A DNA stretch of 64,000 nt. Origin: CBDCGJ01 sp965216645 (GTDB lineage Bacteria; Pseudomonadota; Alphaproteobacteria; GCA-2731375). The notes under the pieces are model-generated. The model was not told where the DNA came from, ran no database searches, and saw nothing but the letters and a program-made list of their open reading frames with translations. The position numbers and the translations under genes are program-made. The stretch is from contig CBDCGJ010000047.1 of assembly GCA_965216645.1 (NCBI GenBank), positions 62,001 through 126,000 of the forward strand, read 5' to 3'. This document shows positions 43,641-52,349 of this stretch, piece by piece (the first letter of the stretch is position 1; the number at the start of each line of letters is the position of its first letter).

Positions 43641-44783
43641 ATGAAAAACGACGCCGAACGCGCCCTGCTGCCGGAAGGCCTGCACGACGAGTTGCCGCCG
43701 GAAGCCGAGCATGAAGCCGTCGTGCTCGACGGCCTGACGCGCGCATTTTCGGCCTATGGCTACGAACGGGTGAAACCGCCCCTGGTCGAATTCGAGGAAA
43801 GCCTGCTCACCGGTCCCGGCGCCGGCGTCTCGCGCCATATGTTCCGGCTGATGGATCCGATCTCGCAACGCATGATGGGCGTGCGGTCGGACATGACGAC
43901 GCAGGTGGCGCGGATCGCCACGACCCGATTGGCGCGGGCGCCACGACCGCTGCGGCTGTTCTACACCGGGCAGGTCTTGCGCGTGCGCGGCAGTCAATTG
44001 CGGCCGGAACGGCAATATACCCAAGCCGGTGCCGAGTTGATCGGCGCCGACAGTGCCGCGGGGGATGCGGAGATCATTCTGCTCGCCGTCGACGCGCTGC
44101 GCGCCGTCGGCGTGTCAGATCTTTCGGTCGACTTGACTTTGCCGTCGCTGACGCCGGCGATGTGCACGGCGGCGGGCCTTTCGTCCGAAGAGACATCGCG
44201 GATTTGCGTTGCCTTGGACCAGAAAGACGGCGCGGCGATCGATGCGATCGCGGACCGGAGCCGTGCCGATTTCCATGCCCTTATGCGGGCCGCCGGGCCG
44301 GTAGAGAGCGCGATGGCGGCACTCGAAGCAATCAATTTGCCGCCCGCGGGCGTCGCGCTTCGCGATAAGCTCTCCGCCGTGATCGCGGCTTTGCGGGAGG
44401 AGGACGGCGAATTGACGCTGACCGTCGACCCTGGCGAAAATCGTGGTTTCGCCTACCAGACCGGCGTCAGCTTCACCTTGTTCGCGAAAGGCGTGCGCGG
44501 CGAACTGGGGCGGGGCGGTCGTTACGACCTGGACAGCGGCGAAAGTGCGATTGGGTTCACGCTGTATCTCGACAGCTTGCTGAGGGCAACGCCGGAGCCG
44601 GCGACGCCGGCGCGGGTTTACTTGCCGCATGGCACATCGCCTGACATCGGTAACCGTCTGCGTGCCGATGGTTGGCAAACCGTGCGGGCCTTAAATGGAA
44701 AAGAGCCGGATCTGGACGTTGCCGCCAAGGCAAGCGGCTGCACCCATATACTGACGGATGGAAAGCCGGTGGTCTTGGACTGA
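43641..44783 (+). CDS. hisZ: ATP phosphoribosyltransferase regulatory subunit HisZ
   Basis: 380 residues. A class-II histidyl-tRNA synthetase-like protein lacking the anticodon domain: LLPEGLHDELPPEAEHEAVV, VRSDMTTQVARIATTR (motif 2 region), RLFYTGQVLRVRGSQLRPER, and FAKGVRGELGRGGRYDL. HisZ pairs with the short HisG to form active ATP-PRT at the head of histidine synthesis; no hisG is in the window. A GTG at 43638 directly precedes the ATG. Its place between serA and purA is typical for the class. Confidence 0.9.
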   Translation: MKNDAERALLPEGLHDELPPEAEHEAVVLDGLTRAFSAYGYERVKPPLVEFEESLLTGPGAGVSRHMFRLMDPISQRMMGVRSDMTTQVARIATTRLARAPRPLRLFYTGQVLRVRGSQLRPERQYTQAGAELIGADSAAGDAEIILLAVDALRAVGVSDLSVDLTLPSLTPAMCTAAGLSSEETSRICVALDQKDGAAIDAIADRSRADFHALMRAAGPVESAMAALEAINLPPAGVALRDKLSAVIAALREEDGELTLTVDPGENRGFAYQTGVSFTLFAKGVRGELGRGGRYDLDSGESAIGFTLYLDSLLRATPEPATPARVYLPHGTSPDIGNRLRADGWQTVRALNGKEPDLDVAAKASGCTHILTDGKPVVLD

Positions 44784-44813
44784 CGACCGCCGGTAAATCG
44801 AAGGGGAGATGCC

Positions 44814-46106
44814 ATGGCCAATGTGGCCGTCATTGGGTCCCAGTGGGGGGACGAGGGAAAAGGTAAGATCGTCGACTGGTTGTCGGAGCGCGCCAGTGTC
44901 GTTGTCCGCTTTCAAGGCGGTCACAATGCCGGCCACACGCTGGTGATCGACGGCGAGGTCTATAAGCTGGCCTTGCTGCCGTCGGGCATCGTAAGACCCG
45001 GAAAAATGTCGATCATCGGCAATGGAGTGGTCTTGGACCCATGGGCCATGGTCGATGAGATCGAACGGCTTAGCGCCCAGGGCGTTGAGATCACCACGGA
45101 CAATTTCCGCATTGCCTATAACGCCTGTTTGATCCTACCCGTGCATCGTCAACTCGATATTCTGCGGGAAGGCAATGGCGGCGCCGGCGCCATCGGTACG
45201 ACTAAGCGCGGCATCGGTCCGGCCTATGAGGACAAGGTCGGCCGCCGGGCGATCCGGGTCGCCGATCTGGCCGACCTGGATACGCTGGACGGTAAGATCG
45301 ACCGTCTCTTGGCGCACCACAATCCGCTTCGGAAAGGATTAGAGCAAGCGCCGATCGACAAGGGCGAGCTGCGCGCCCAATTGGTCGAGATCGCGCCCAA
45401 AGTGTTGCAGTTCGCCGGTAATGTCTGGCGGGAATTGGACGGTGCCCGCCGGCGCGGTGAGCGCATTCTGTTCGAAGGCGCGCAGGGCACCATGCTGGAT
45501 ATCGATCACGGGACCTATCCCTATGTCACGTCGTCCAACGTCGTCGCGGGGCAGGCGGCCGTCGGCAGCGGCATGGGGCCGGATGCCATCGATTTCGTGC
45601 TCGGCATTACCAAGGCTTATACCACACGGGTCGGCAACGGACCTTTCCCCACCGAGTTGACAGATAAGATTGGACAGAAGCTTGGCGAGCGCGGCCATGA
45701 GTTCGGTACCAATACCGGACGGCAACGCCGCTGCGGTTGGTTCGACGCGGTGATGGTCCGCCAAGCGGTCCGCGTCGGCGGCATTCATGGCATTGCCCTG
45801 ACCAAGCTCGACGTTCTCGACGGCTTCGAGGAGTTGAAAATCTGCGTCGGCTACGAACTGGACGGCGATCTCCTAGATCACTTTCCGCTGGAGCCGGCGG
45901 CGCAGGCGCGTGTGCAACCGATTTACGAGAGCATGCCCGGCTGGCCCGAAAGCACGGAAGGGGCCCGGACATTCTCCGAACTTCCGGCGGCTGCCGTGAA
46001 ATATGTGGTCAGGGTGGAAGAACTGATCGGCGCTCATGTCGCGCTCTTGTCAACCAGTCCGGAGCGTGAAGACACGATCCTGATGCGCGATCCGTTCGCG
46101 GATTAG
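44814..46106 (+). CDS. purA: Adenylosuccinate synthetase
   Basis: 430 residues, full length. VAVIGSQWGDEGKGKIVDWL carries the catalytic Asp and GTP loop, FQGGHNAGHTLVI the catalytic His, then GTTKRGIGPAYEDK, FEGAQGTMLDIDHGTYPYVT and the C-terminal LTKLDVLDGFEELKICVGY. It joins IMP and aspartate with GTP. GGGGAG lies upstream of the ATG. The stop overlaps the end of the convergent HAD gene by four bases. Confidence 0.96.
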   Translation: MANVAVIGSQWGDEGKGKIVDWLSERASVVVRFQGGHNAGHTLVIDGEVYKLALLPSGIVRPGKMSIIGNGVVLDPWAMVDEIERLSAQGVEITTDNFRIAYNACLILPVHRQLDILREGNGGAGAIGTTKRGIGPAYEDKVGRRAIRVADLADLDTLDGKIDRLLAHHNPLRKGLEQAPIDKGELRAQLVEIAPKVLQFAGNVWRELDGARRRGERILFEGAQGTMLDIDHGTYPYVTSSNVVAGQAAVGSGMGPDAIDFVLGITKAYTTRVGNGPFPTELTDKIGQKLGERGHEFGTNTGRQRRCGWFDAVMVRQAVRVGGIHGIALTKLDVLDGFEELKICVGYELDGDLLDHFPLEPAAQARVQPIYESMPGWPESTEGARTFSELPAAAVKYVVRVEELIGAHVALLSTSPEREDTILMRDPFAD

Positions 46107-46816
46107 CTATCCGGCAACTCGACCAGGCCCTCGATCACATATGTCGGTCGGTGTCGATCGTCCGCCGGTGGATTGTTCCCGTCGCTGATCCAAACACTAT
46201 CCATCCCGACGCCGGCTGCACCGCCGACATCGCGCGTCAGATTGTCGCCGGCATATACTGCGTCCGCCGCTGCGACGCCGCAGGCGGACAACGCCTGTTG
46301 AAACAGGTATGACGATGGTTTGACATGGGTGGTGTCGGACGAGAAGACCATGACCTCAAACAGCTCCGCAATGCCCGCTGCGGCAAAGCTGTCCAGCCAA
46401 GCTTGCTTCTTCGCCCAGATATCGCTGATCACGCCCATGCGGCGGCGGGCGGCGAGGCGGTGTAAGGCATCGGCGAAATCGGTCGGGATATGGCCGAGCT
46501 CGTGGCTGGCGAAGGTTTCTTCCAGCAGCTTACGCTCGGCCCGGTCGATACCCCAATCCGCGGTCGCGTTGGCGATGCCCTCCGTGAGCGGCGGGAACCG
46601 CGTATGGAAGGCGGGGTCAACATAACGCGCTTTCATATAGTCGATGCAGCCGCGGATCGCCGCATTGACCTGATTGTCCGGCAGACGATGCCCGCCCAGG
46701 TGTCGATAGGCTTCAGCGAAGTTTTCGTCAGGACCGAAGCGGTCCTGGCCGAACATAAAGGTGCCGTTGACGTCGAGCAGGATCAGCTCATAACGGTCGG
46801 CGATCTTCTCTGACAT
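46103..46816 (-). CDS. HAD-superfamily hydrolase with Asn in place of the second motif-I Asp
   Basis: 237 residues. HAD motif I is ELILLDVNGTFMFG: the nucleophile Asp15 is present, but the acid/base Asp expected at position 17 is Asn. Motif II is VFSSDTT, motif III HVKPSSYLFQQAL, and motif IV AVYAGDNLTRDVGGAAGVGM. The helical cap lies about 30-110. Replacement of the second Asp is seen in dehalogenases and phosphonatases rather than in ordinary phosphatases, so the reaction is uncertain. It is co-directional with rpoH, 20 bases downstream. Confidence 0.82.
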   Translation of the reverse strand: MSEKIADRYELILLDVNGTFMFGQDRFGPDENFAEAYRHLGGHRLPDNQVNAAIRGCIDYMKARYVDPAFHTRFPPLTEGIANATADWGIDRAERKLLEETFASHELGHIPTDFADALHRLAARRRMGVISDIWAKKQAWLDSFAAAGIAELFEVMVFSSDTTHVKPSSYLFQQALSACGVAAADAVYAGDNLTRDVGGAAGVGMDSVWISDGNNPPADDRHRPTYVIEGLVELPDS

Positions 46817-46836
46817 TTTTACGGTGGGGCTAGGTT

Positions 46837-47748
46837 CTAGGTCCCATGGCGCTGATCGAAGGCCGCCTTGCGCACCGCTTTCTGCAGCTTCTCGAAGGCG
46901 CGAACCTCGATTTGCCGTACCCGTTCCCGGCTGATGCCGTAAACGTTCGAGAGTTCCTCGAGCGTCGACGGGTCTTCGCTCAACCGCCGTTCCGTCAGAA
47001 TATGCTGCTCCCGTTCGTTTAGGCCTTTCATGGCCTCCATCAGCATATCCTTGCGGTTGTTGAACTCCTCGCTTTCGGCTAACACGGTTTCCTGATCGTC
47101 ATGCTCGTCGACCAACCAGTCCATCCACTCGCCTTCGCTGTCCGCCCGCATCGGCGCGTTCAGGGAATTGTCCGGCGCCGCCAGTCGGCGGTTCATGGAC
47201 ACGACTTCGTCTTCGGAGACATTGAGCCGCTCGGCGATTTCCTTGACGTTTTCGGGCCGCAGGTCGCCTTCTTCAATGGCTTGGATCTGCCCTTTCACCT
47301 TACGCAGGTTGAAGAACAGTTTCTTCTGCGCTGCCGTCGTGCCCATTTTCACCAGAGACCAGGAGCGCAGGATATATTCCTGGATATTGGCGCGGATCCA
47401 CCACATGGCATAGGTAGCGAGGCGGAAGCCGCGTTCCGGCTCGAACCGCTTCACGGCCTGCATCAAACCGATATTGCCTTCGGATATCAGTTCGGCCACG
47501 GGCAAGCCGTAGCCTCGGTAACCCATAGCGATCTTTGCCACCAAGCGAAGATGGCTGGTCACCAGTTTATGTGCCGATTCCGCGTCCTCATGTTCGCGCC
47601 AACGTTGGGCCAACATGTATTCTTCTTCATGCGCCAGCATGGGGAATTTGCGAATTTCCTGTAAATAGCGCGACAGGCTGCCTTCCGGGCTGATCGCCGG
47701 CAGATTGCCGCTAGGCACATTTCCAGATGTGGTTGTCGTGTTCGCCAT
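46837..47748 (-). CDS. rpoH: RNA polymerase sigma factor RpoH (sigma-32), canonical
   Basis: 303 residues. SLSRYLQEIRKFPMLAHEEE, LVTSHLRLVAKIAMGYRGYG, ISEGNIGLMQAVKRFEPERG, RLATYAMWWIRANIQEYILR and the RpoH box AQKKLFFNLRKVKGQI are all textbook; region 4 ends GISRERVRQIEVRAFEKL. It directs heat-shock transcription. The frame opens at 47820, but ATG 47748 (GGGGAG upstream) matches the family. A strong promoter and a stem-loop (CGGGC GAAA GCCCG) lie in the 110 bases before the start, the latter just upstream of the Shine-Dalgarno. Confidence 0.95.
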   Translation of the reverse strand: MANTTTTSGNVPSGNLPAISPEGSLSRYLQEIRKFPMLAHEEEYMLAQRWREHEDAESAHKLVTSHLRLVAKIAMGYRGYGLPVAELISEGNIGLMQAVKRFEPERGFRLATYAMWWIRANIQEYILRSWSLVKMGTTAAQKKLFFNLRKVKGQIQAIEEGDLRPENVKEIAERLNVSEDEVVSMNRRLAAPDNSLNAPMRADSEGEWMDWLVDEHDDQETVLAESEEFNNRKDMLMEAMKGLNEREQHILTERRLSEDPSTLEELSNVYGISRERVRQIEVRAFEKLQKAVRKAAFDQRHGT

Positions 47749-47808
47749 GTTGTTGCTGTGCTCCCCTCTCGGGCTTTCGCCCGCTGTTTCGGGTCGATCT
47801 GTCCCGAA

Positions 47809-47837
47809 ATGATACGCCAAAAGGCGCCTTTTGTCAA
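47809..47837 (-). promoter_or_regulatory. Strong sigma-70 promoter of rpoH with palindromic spacer
   Basis: On the minus strand TTGACA (47837-47832) and TATCAT (47814-47809) are separated by exactly 17 bases. The spacer contains most of a perfect 16-bp palindrome, CAAAAGGCGCCTTTTG (47818-47833), which touches the -35 element, an ideal place for a repressor or activator dimer. Confidence 0.8.
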
Positions 47838-47859
47838 TATACCTGAGTAATTCAGTTGG

Positions 47860-48840
47860 TCATTTGGGGTGGGAATGAATCTCTATATCTGACACTAGCC
47901 TCTCATAGTCATATGGGGGCGCGGCGTCGAAACGCAAGGCATCGCCGGTCACAGGGTGGTGAAAGCCCAAAACAGCGGCATGCAGGGCCTGGCGCGGAAA
48001 CGTCCTCAACTCGTCGGCCAATGCACGTGCAAATTGTGCGGCGCGACCGCGCGACAAATCGCCATAGAGTGGATCGCCGATGACTGGATGACCGATGTGG
48101 CTGAGATGCACCCGGATCTGATGGGTGCGCCCGGTCTCCAACCGGCAGAGCAGTTCCGCCGCATCGATACCGAACGGCCGGATCAGTTCGAAATGCGTAA
48201 CCGCCCGTTTGCCGTTGCGCGTCACCACCGCCATCTTTTGCCGGGAGACGGGATGACGACCGATATCGCCTTCGATCCGGCCGCTGGATGGCGAGGGCAA
48301 CCCCCATACCAAGGCACGATAGGCCCGTTCGATATCGTGCCGGGCAAACAGCGTCGACAGGCCGGTATGGGCTTGATCGTGCTTGGCGGCGACCATCACA
48401 CCGCTGGTATCCTTGTCCAAGCGATGCACGATGCCCGGCCGCTTGACGCCGCCGATCCCCGACAGGCTTTCGCCGCAATGTCCGATCAAGGCATTGACCA
48501 GGGTACCGCTCGGATTGCCGGGTGCGGGATGGACGACCAATCCAGGGGGCTTGTTGACGACGATCAGATGTTCGTCCTCGAACAAAATATCGAGCGGTAT
48601 GTCCTCACCCTCCGGCGTCGGCTCCGCCGCCGGCGGAAATCTCCACCGATACCGCCATGCCGGGTTTGACCCGCAGGGAGGGGTCCGATATCGTCGCGCC
48701 GCCGATCCGCACCTGACCCGCCTTGACCAGCGATTTGATCCGCATGCGGAAAGCTCGGGTATCCGGTCGGCAAGCCAACGGTCGAGCCGAGCTCCGGCCT
48801 GGTCGTCGGAAACGATGAATTTGGAGACCTGATCGTTCAT
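47860..48840 (-). CDS. rluD: Ribosomal large-subunit pseudouridine synthase, RluD family (S4 domain out of frame)
   Basis: 326 residues. The catalytic Asp motif is GIVHRLDKDTSGVMVAAKHD, followed by RIEGDIGRHPVSRQKMAVV, and ETGRTHQIRVHLSHIGHPVI; all are typical of RluD, which modifies helix 69 of 23S rRNA. The N-terminus VSDDQAGARLDRWLADRIPE starts an S4 domain, but after PELS the frame is wrong for about 45 residues. The alternative frame encodes the expected RMRIKSLVKAGQVRIGG and SLRVKPGMAVSVEIS. One missing C near 48745 and one extra T near 48618 explain it, most likely a sequencing artefact. The start codon overlaps that of the divergent gene. Confidence 0.9.
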   Translation of the reverse strand: MNDQVSKFIVSDDQAGARLDRWLADRIPELSACGSNRWSRRVRCGSAARRYRTPPCGSNPAWRYRWRFPPAAEPTPEGEDIPLDILFEDEHLIVVNKPPGLVVHPAPGNPSGTLVNALIGHCGESLSGIGGVKRPGIVHRLDKDTSGVMVAAKHDQAHTGLSTLFARHDIERAYRALVWGLPSPSSGRIEGDIGRHPVSRQKMAVVTRNGKRAVTHFELIRPFGIDAAELLCRLETGRTHQIRVHLSHIGHPVIGDPLYGDLSRGRAAQFARALADELRTFPRQALHAAVLGFHHPVTGDALRFDAAPPYDYERLVSDIEIHSHPK

Positions 48841-49153
48841 GTCCGAACATTGGACCGAAAACACGAAGGCACTCAAGATATCGATTGCCGTCATGACCGC
48901 CTTATTGGTGATCGGTCTGATCGTGCTGGTCGTCGGCATGGCGCGGACCGCCGGCAAATTGAGCCGGGGAGACAGCGTAGCGATGGTGGGCGAACATCGG
49001 GTGACGATACCGACCGGCAGTCGTGTTCAAAGCGTCAGTGCCGATGGCGGGCGGCTTTATGTCACGCTCGAGGGCGCGGACGGGACGACGATCCTAATTC
49101 TAGACGGATCGACCGGACAACAGCTCGGCGCATTCCGCCTCGGCCCGCCATGA
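48839..49153 (+). CDS. Conserved single-pass membrane protein (DUF6476-like)
   Basis: 104 residues. One membrane helix (about 14-36, ISIAVMTALLVIGLIVLVVG) and a small exported beta-rich domain (GEHRVTIPTGSRVQSVSADG, RLYVTLEGADGTTILILDGS). The family is found next to rluD in alphaproteobacteria; its function is unknown. The ATG overlaps the rluD start codon on the other strand, and the stop overlaps the next start (ATGA). The Shine-Dalgarno (GGAG) is rather far upstream, so an internal ATG (Met19) remains possible. Confidence 0.7.
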   Translation: MSEHWTENTKALKISIAVMTALLVIGLIVLVVGMARTAGKLSRGDSVAMVGEHRVTIPTGSRVQSVSADGGRLYVTLEGADGTTILILDGSTGQQLGAFRLGPP

Positions 49154-49575
49154 CCGTGTCGATTGCGCGCCGGGATTTGGAGCGTCTGAGGCAATGGGCG
49201 TCGGATGCTTATCCGAATGAGGCCTGCGCCATGCTGCGCGGACGGGGGGAGCGGATTACGGATGTGGTCTGGGCGGAGAATGTGGCGGAAGACCGCCGCC
49301 GCACTTTCGAAGTCGATCCGCGCGTCCTGTTGCGCATTCAACGCGAGGCACGGGATGGCGGGGACGAGTCTATCGGGGTTTTTCACTCCCATCCAAGTGG
49401 CGATGCCAAGCCGTCGTCGACCGATCTGGCGCGGGCCTGGCAGCCGGACTTCATTTGGCTGATTATGGCGTTCGACGACACCGGACTTGTGGCAACGGCC
49501 GCCTATCGGTCGAACCGAAACGAGGAAGCATTCACCGTACTCGAACTGTCGGTGCGGGACTGTGTAATGGAGTAG
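49150..49575 (+). CDS. JAMM/MPN-domain metalloprotease-like protein
   Basis: 141 residues, a stand-alone JAB domain. The zinc signature is complete: a Glu in YPNEACAMLRG (near 21-31) and GVFHSHPSGDAKPSSTDLAR (near 78-97) with the H-x-H-P...S-x-x-D pattern. Bacterial stand-alone JAMM proteins process sulfur-carrier or ubiquitin-like proteins in some pathways, but no ThiS/MoaD-like partner is visible here. It is coupled to the upstream membrane protein and precedes threonine aldolase by seven bases. Confidence 0.85.
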   Translation: MTVSIARRDLERLRQWASDAYPNEACAMLRGRGERITDVVWAENVAEDRRRTFEVDPRVLLRIQREARDGGDESIGVFHSHPSGDAKPSSTDLARAWQPDFIWLIMAFDDTGLVATAAYRSNRNEEAFTVLELSVRDCVME

Positions 49576-49582
49576 TACGAGG

Positions 49583-50611
49583 ATGTTGAATTTTTCCAGT
49601 GACAACGCCTCCGGCGTCAGCTCGCAAATCATGGCGGCACTGAATGACGCCAATGCCGGCGCCGCCATGGCTTATGGAAACGACGACGCGACGGCAGCGG
49701 CGCAGGCGGCGATTGCCGCGTTGTTCGAAACCCAATGCGCGGTCTATCCCGTGGCCACGGGGACGATCGCCAACGTGCTGGCCTTGTCGACCCTTTGTCC
49801 ACCCCATGGCGCCATCCTGTGCCATGAAATGGCGCATATTTACGAAGACGAATGCGGCGCGCCGCAGATGTTTACCGGCGGGGCGAAGCTGCGGCCATTG
49901 ACGGGCGCGCATGCGAAGATCTCCGCGGAAGATCTCGATCGCGTCATTCGCGGTGCCGGACTTGGCTTCGTCCATGCCTCGCAACCTTCCGTCGTCTCGA
50001 TCACTCAGATCACGGAATTGGGGACGGCCTACACGCTCGACGAAGTGAAAGCGATCGCCGAGGTTTGCCATAGCCACGGGCTGTTCCTACATATGGACGG
50101 TGCGCGGTTCGCCAATGCGGTGGTCGCGCTCGATTGTGCGCCGGCGGATGTTACGTGGCGGCAAGGCGTCGACGTGATGTCCTTCGGCGCCACGAAAAAC
50201 GGCGCCATGGCGGCGGAAGCGGTGGTTTTCTTCAATTCCGATCTGGTGCGCGATTTCGAGTTCCGCCGCAAGCGTGCGGGCCAGCTGTTCTCCAAAATGC
50301 GCTTTATCTCGGCGCAATTGGCAGCCTATGTGGCGGACGGACATTGGCTCGACAATGCCCGGCAGGCTAACGCCATGGCGGCGCGATTGTCCGAGGGGTT
50401 GCTGGCGCAGGTGCCGGGCGCGTCGCTGTTCGCGCCTGTCGATGGCAATGAGGTCTTCGTGAACTTGCCGGGGCAAGTGATCGAAACCATGCAGAATGCC
50501 GGCGTGCTTTGCCATCGCTGGGCGGACCAGGATACGGTGCGTTTGGTCTGCTCCTTCAACACCAAAGCCGACGCGGTCGACCGGGTCATCGAGATCGCCG
50601 CCGGCGCTTGA
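49583..50611 (+). CDS. ltaE: Low-specificity L-threonine aldolase
   Basis: 342 residues. NFSSDNASGVSSQIMAALND, AAMAYGNDDATAAAQAAIAA and the substrate region GFVHASQPSVVSITQITELG are family features; the PLP Lys is in VMSFGATKNGAMAAEAVVFF. It cleaves L-threonine or allo-threonine to glycine and acetaldehyde. It follows the JAMM gene closely, with tRNA-Glu downstream. Confidence 0.93.
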   Translation: MLNFSSDNASGVSSQIMAALNDANAGAAMAYGNDDATAAAQAAIAALFETQCAVYPVATGTIANVLALSTLCPPHGAILCHEMAHIYEDECGAPQMFTGGAKLRPLTGAHAKISAEDLDRVIRGAGLGFVHASQPSVVSITQITELGTAYTLDEVKAIAEVCHSHGLFLHMDGARFANAVVALDCAPADVTWRQGVDVMSFGATKNGAMAAEAVVFFNSDLVRDFEFRRKRAGQLFSKMRFISAQLAAYVADGHWLDNARQANAMAARLSEGLLAQVPGASLFAPVDGNEVFVNLPGQVIETMQNAGVLCHRWADQDTVRLVCSFNTKADAVDRVIEIAAGA

Positions 50612-50658
50612 CCGGGCGCGGCCCTGTTGATAGGTGTTGCCCAACGCCATCCCGCGAC

Positions 50659-50734
50659 GGCCCCTTCGTCTAGCGGTCTAGGACGCTGGCCTCTCACGCC
50701 AGAAACACGGGTTCGAGTCCCGTAGGGGTCACCA
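50659..50734 (+). tRNA. tRNA-Glu (anticodon CTC)
   Basis: The acceptor stem GGCCCCT pairs with AGGGGTC (one G-U pair); the D-arm contains TCTAGCGGTCTAGGA; the anticodon stem CTGGC/GCCAG holds the loop CTCTCAC with anticodon CTC; the T-arm is GGGTTCGAGTCCC. The 3' CCA is encoded. It reads GAG codons. Confidence 0.95.
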
Positions 50735-50767
50735 ACTATTGTAAACGGTCAGTGACCAGGCGGGCAG

Positions 50768-52313
50768 ATGGCGAATTTGCAATCGGAAATTATCGATTTT
50801 CTATCATCGCCGACCGCTCATGGCGGTGCGGCGGTGGAGCGGATCGAGACCCATGCTTCGGTCGTTTTTCTTGCCGGCAACGAGGCTTGGAAGCTCAAGA
50901 AAGCCGTCAAGTATCCCTATCTCGACTACAGCACGCGCGAAAGACGGCGTTGGGCCTGCGGGGAGGAAGTTCGGCTGAACCGGCGTACCGCACCCGACAT
51001 CTATCTGGGTGCCGTGGCATTGCGACGCGACGGGATGGGCGGGCTATTCCTCGACCGGGATGAGGCGGGCGAAGGCGAAGACGTCGATTGGTTGGTGCAT
51101 ATGCGCCGATTCGATCAACGAGATCTGTTGGTCACCATGGCGCGGGAAAATCGGCTCGACCGAGACTTGATGTTGACGCTGGCCGACCGGATCGCCGACT
51201 TTCACGGCGCCGCCGAACGCACACCCGATCTCGGCGGACGGGACGCCATGCGCTGGGTCGTCGACGACAATATCGCGGAGCTGCGCGGCGCAGGTGATCT
51301 CTTCGACCGAGACTCGGTGGACGATCTCGAGCGTTTATCGTCTGCCGCACTTACGGCCGCCGCGACGGCGCTCGAACGGCGGCGCGGCGCGGGATTTGTC
51401 CGTCATTGCCACGGCGACCTGCATCTCGGGAATATCTGTCTGATAAACGGTAGGCCAACCCTATTCGACGGTATCGAGTTCGATCGTGGATTGGCTTGCA
51501 TCGACACTTTCTACGACCTCTCGTTCCTGCTGATGGACCTGGCGGAAATCGGCGAGACGGGGCATGCCAACCGCTTACTCAATCGCTATCTGGATCGGAC
51601 GGGGGATTATGACGGCGTCCTCGTTGCTGCCGCTGTTCCAATCCTGTCGCGCGGCGGTACGGGCCAAGGTGACGGCCAGCCGTATCCTCGGCTCGCCGCC
51701 GCCGACCGATCCGGCATTGGCGTCCGTCGCCCGAACTTATCTCTCTTGGGCGTTAAGATTTCTTGCGCCGTCAGCGCCCCGGATGCTTGCTATTGGCGGG
51801 TTATCGGGTAGCGGGAAAACGACCCTGGCTCTCAATTTGGCCTCCCACATCGGTGAAGCGCCGGGTGCGGTGGTCCTACGCAGCGATGTGCTTCGGAAGC
51901 AGATGTTCGACCAGCCGCTTGAGAGGCCGCTGCCGAAGTCGGCCTACACGCCCGATGAAACCGAACGGGTCTATCGACGCCTATTCGAACTGTTGGAAAT
52001 GATCGTTGGGGCCGGTCGTTCCGTGATTTGCGACGCGGTCTCGTTGCAGTCTTCGGAACGCTCGGCGCTGGCCGATTTGGCTGACCGTATGAACGTGCCA
52101 TTTCAAGGAATCTGGCTGAACGTCTCGCCGGCCGTCCAGGAAGATCGACTTCGGGCGCGACGGGGCGACGCGTCAGACGCGGATGTCGAGGTCGCCCGTT
52201 GGCAACGGCAACAGGACGCGGGCATCGTCGATTGGACCACCGTCGACGCAGACGGCAGCGAGGATGATGTTCTGGAAAGAACCCTGGCCGCATTGACTTG
52301 CAATTCGACGTGA
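50768..52313 (+). pseudogene. Aminoglycoside-phosphotransferase-like kinase fused to P-loop ATPase, one-base insertion
   Basis: A two-domain protein of about 515 residues is encoded if one extra C near 51621 is removed. The N-terminal domain is APH/kinase-like: ASVVFLAGNEAWKLKKAVKY, FVRHCHGDLHLGNICLING, then LFDGIEFDRGLACIDTFYDL. The C-terminal domain is a P-loop kinase-like ATPase: MLAIGGLSGSGKTTLALNLA and LRSDVLRKQMFD. The junction frame reads GDYDGV, then SLLPLFQSCRAAVRAKV. The fusion is widespread in Proteobacteria; the substrate is unknown and antibiotic resistance is not implied. It starts 33 bases after the tRNA. Probably intact in the organism. Confidence 0.8.
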
Positions 52314-52349
52314 CGGACTTAACATTGCCCGAGCTGGCCGGAGGACGAG

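Noticed and set aside
50768..52313. Aminoglycoside resistance gene
   Set aside because: The APH fold here is fused to a P-loop ATPase in a chromosomal context typical of a conserved kinase of unknown substrate; nothing suggests antibiotic modification.
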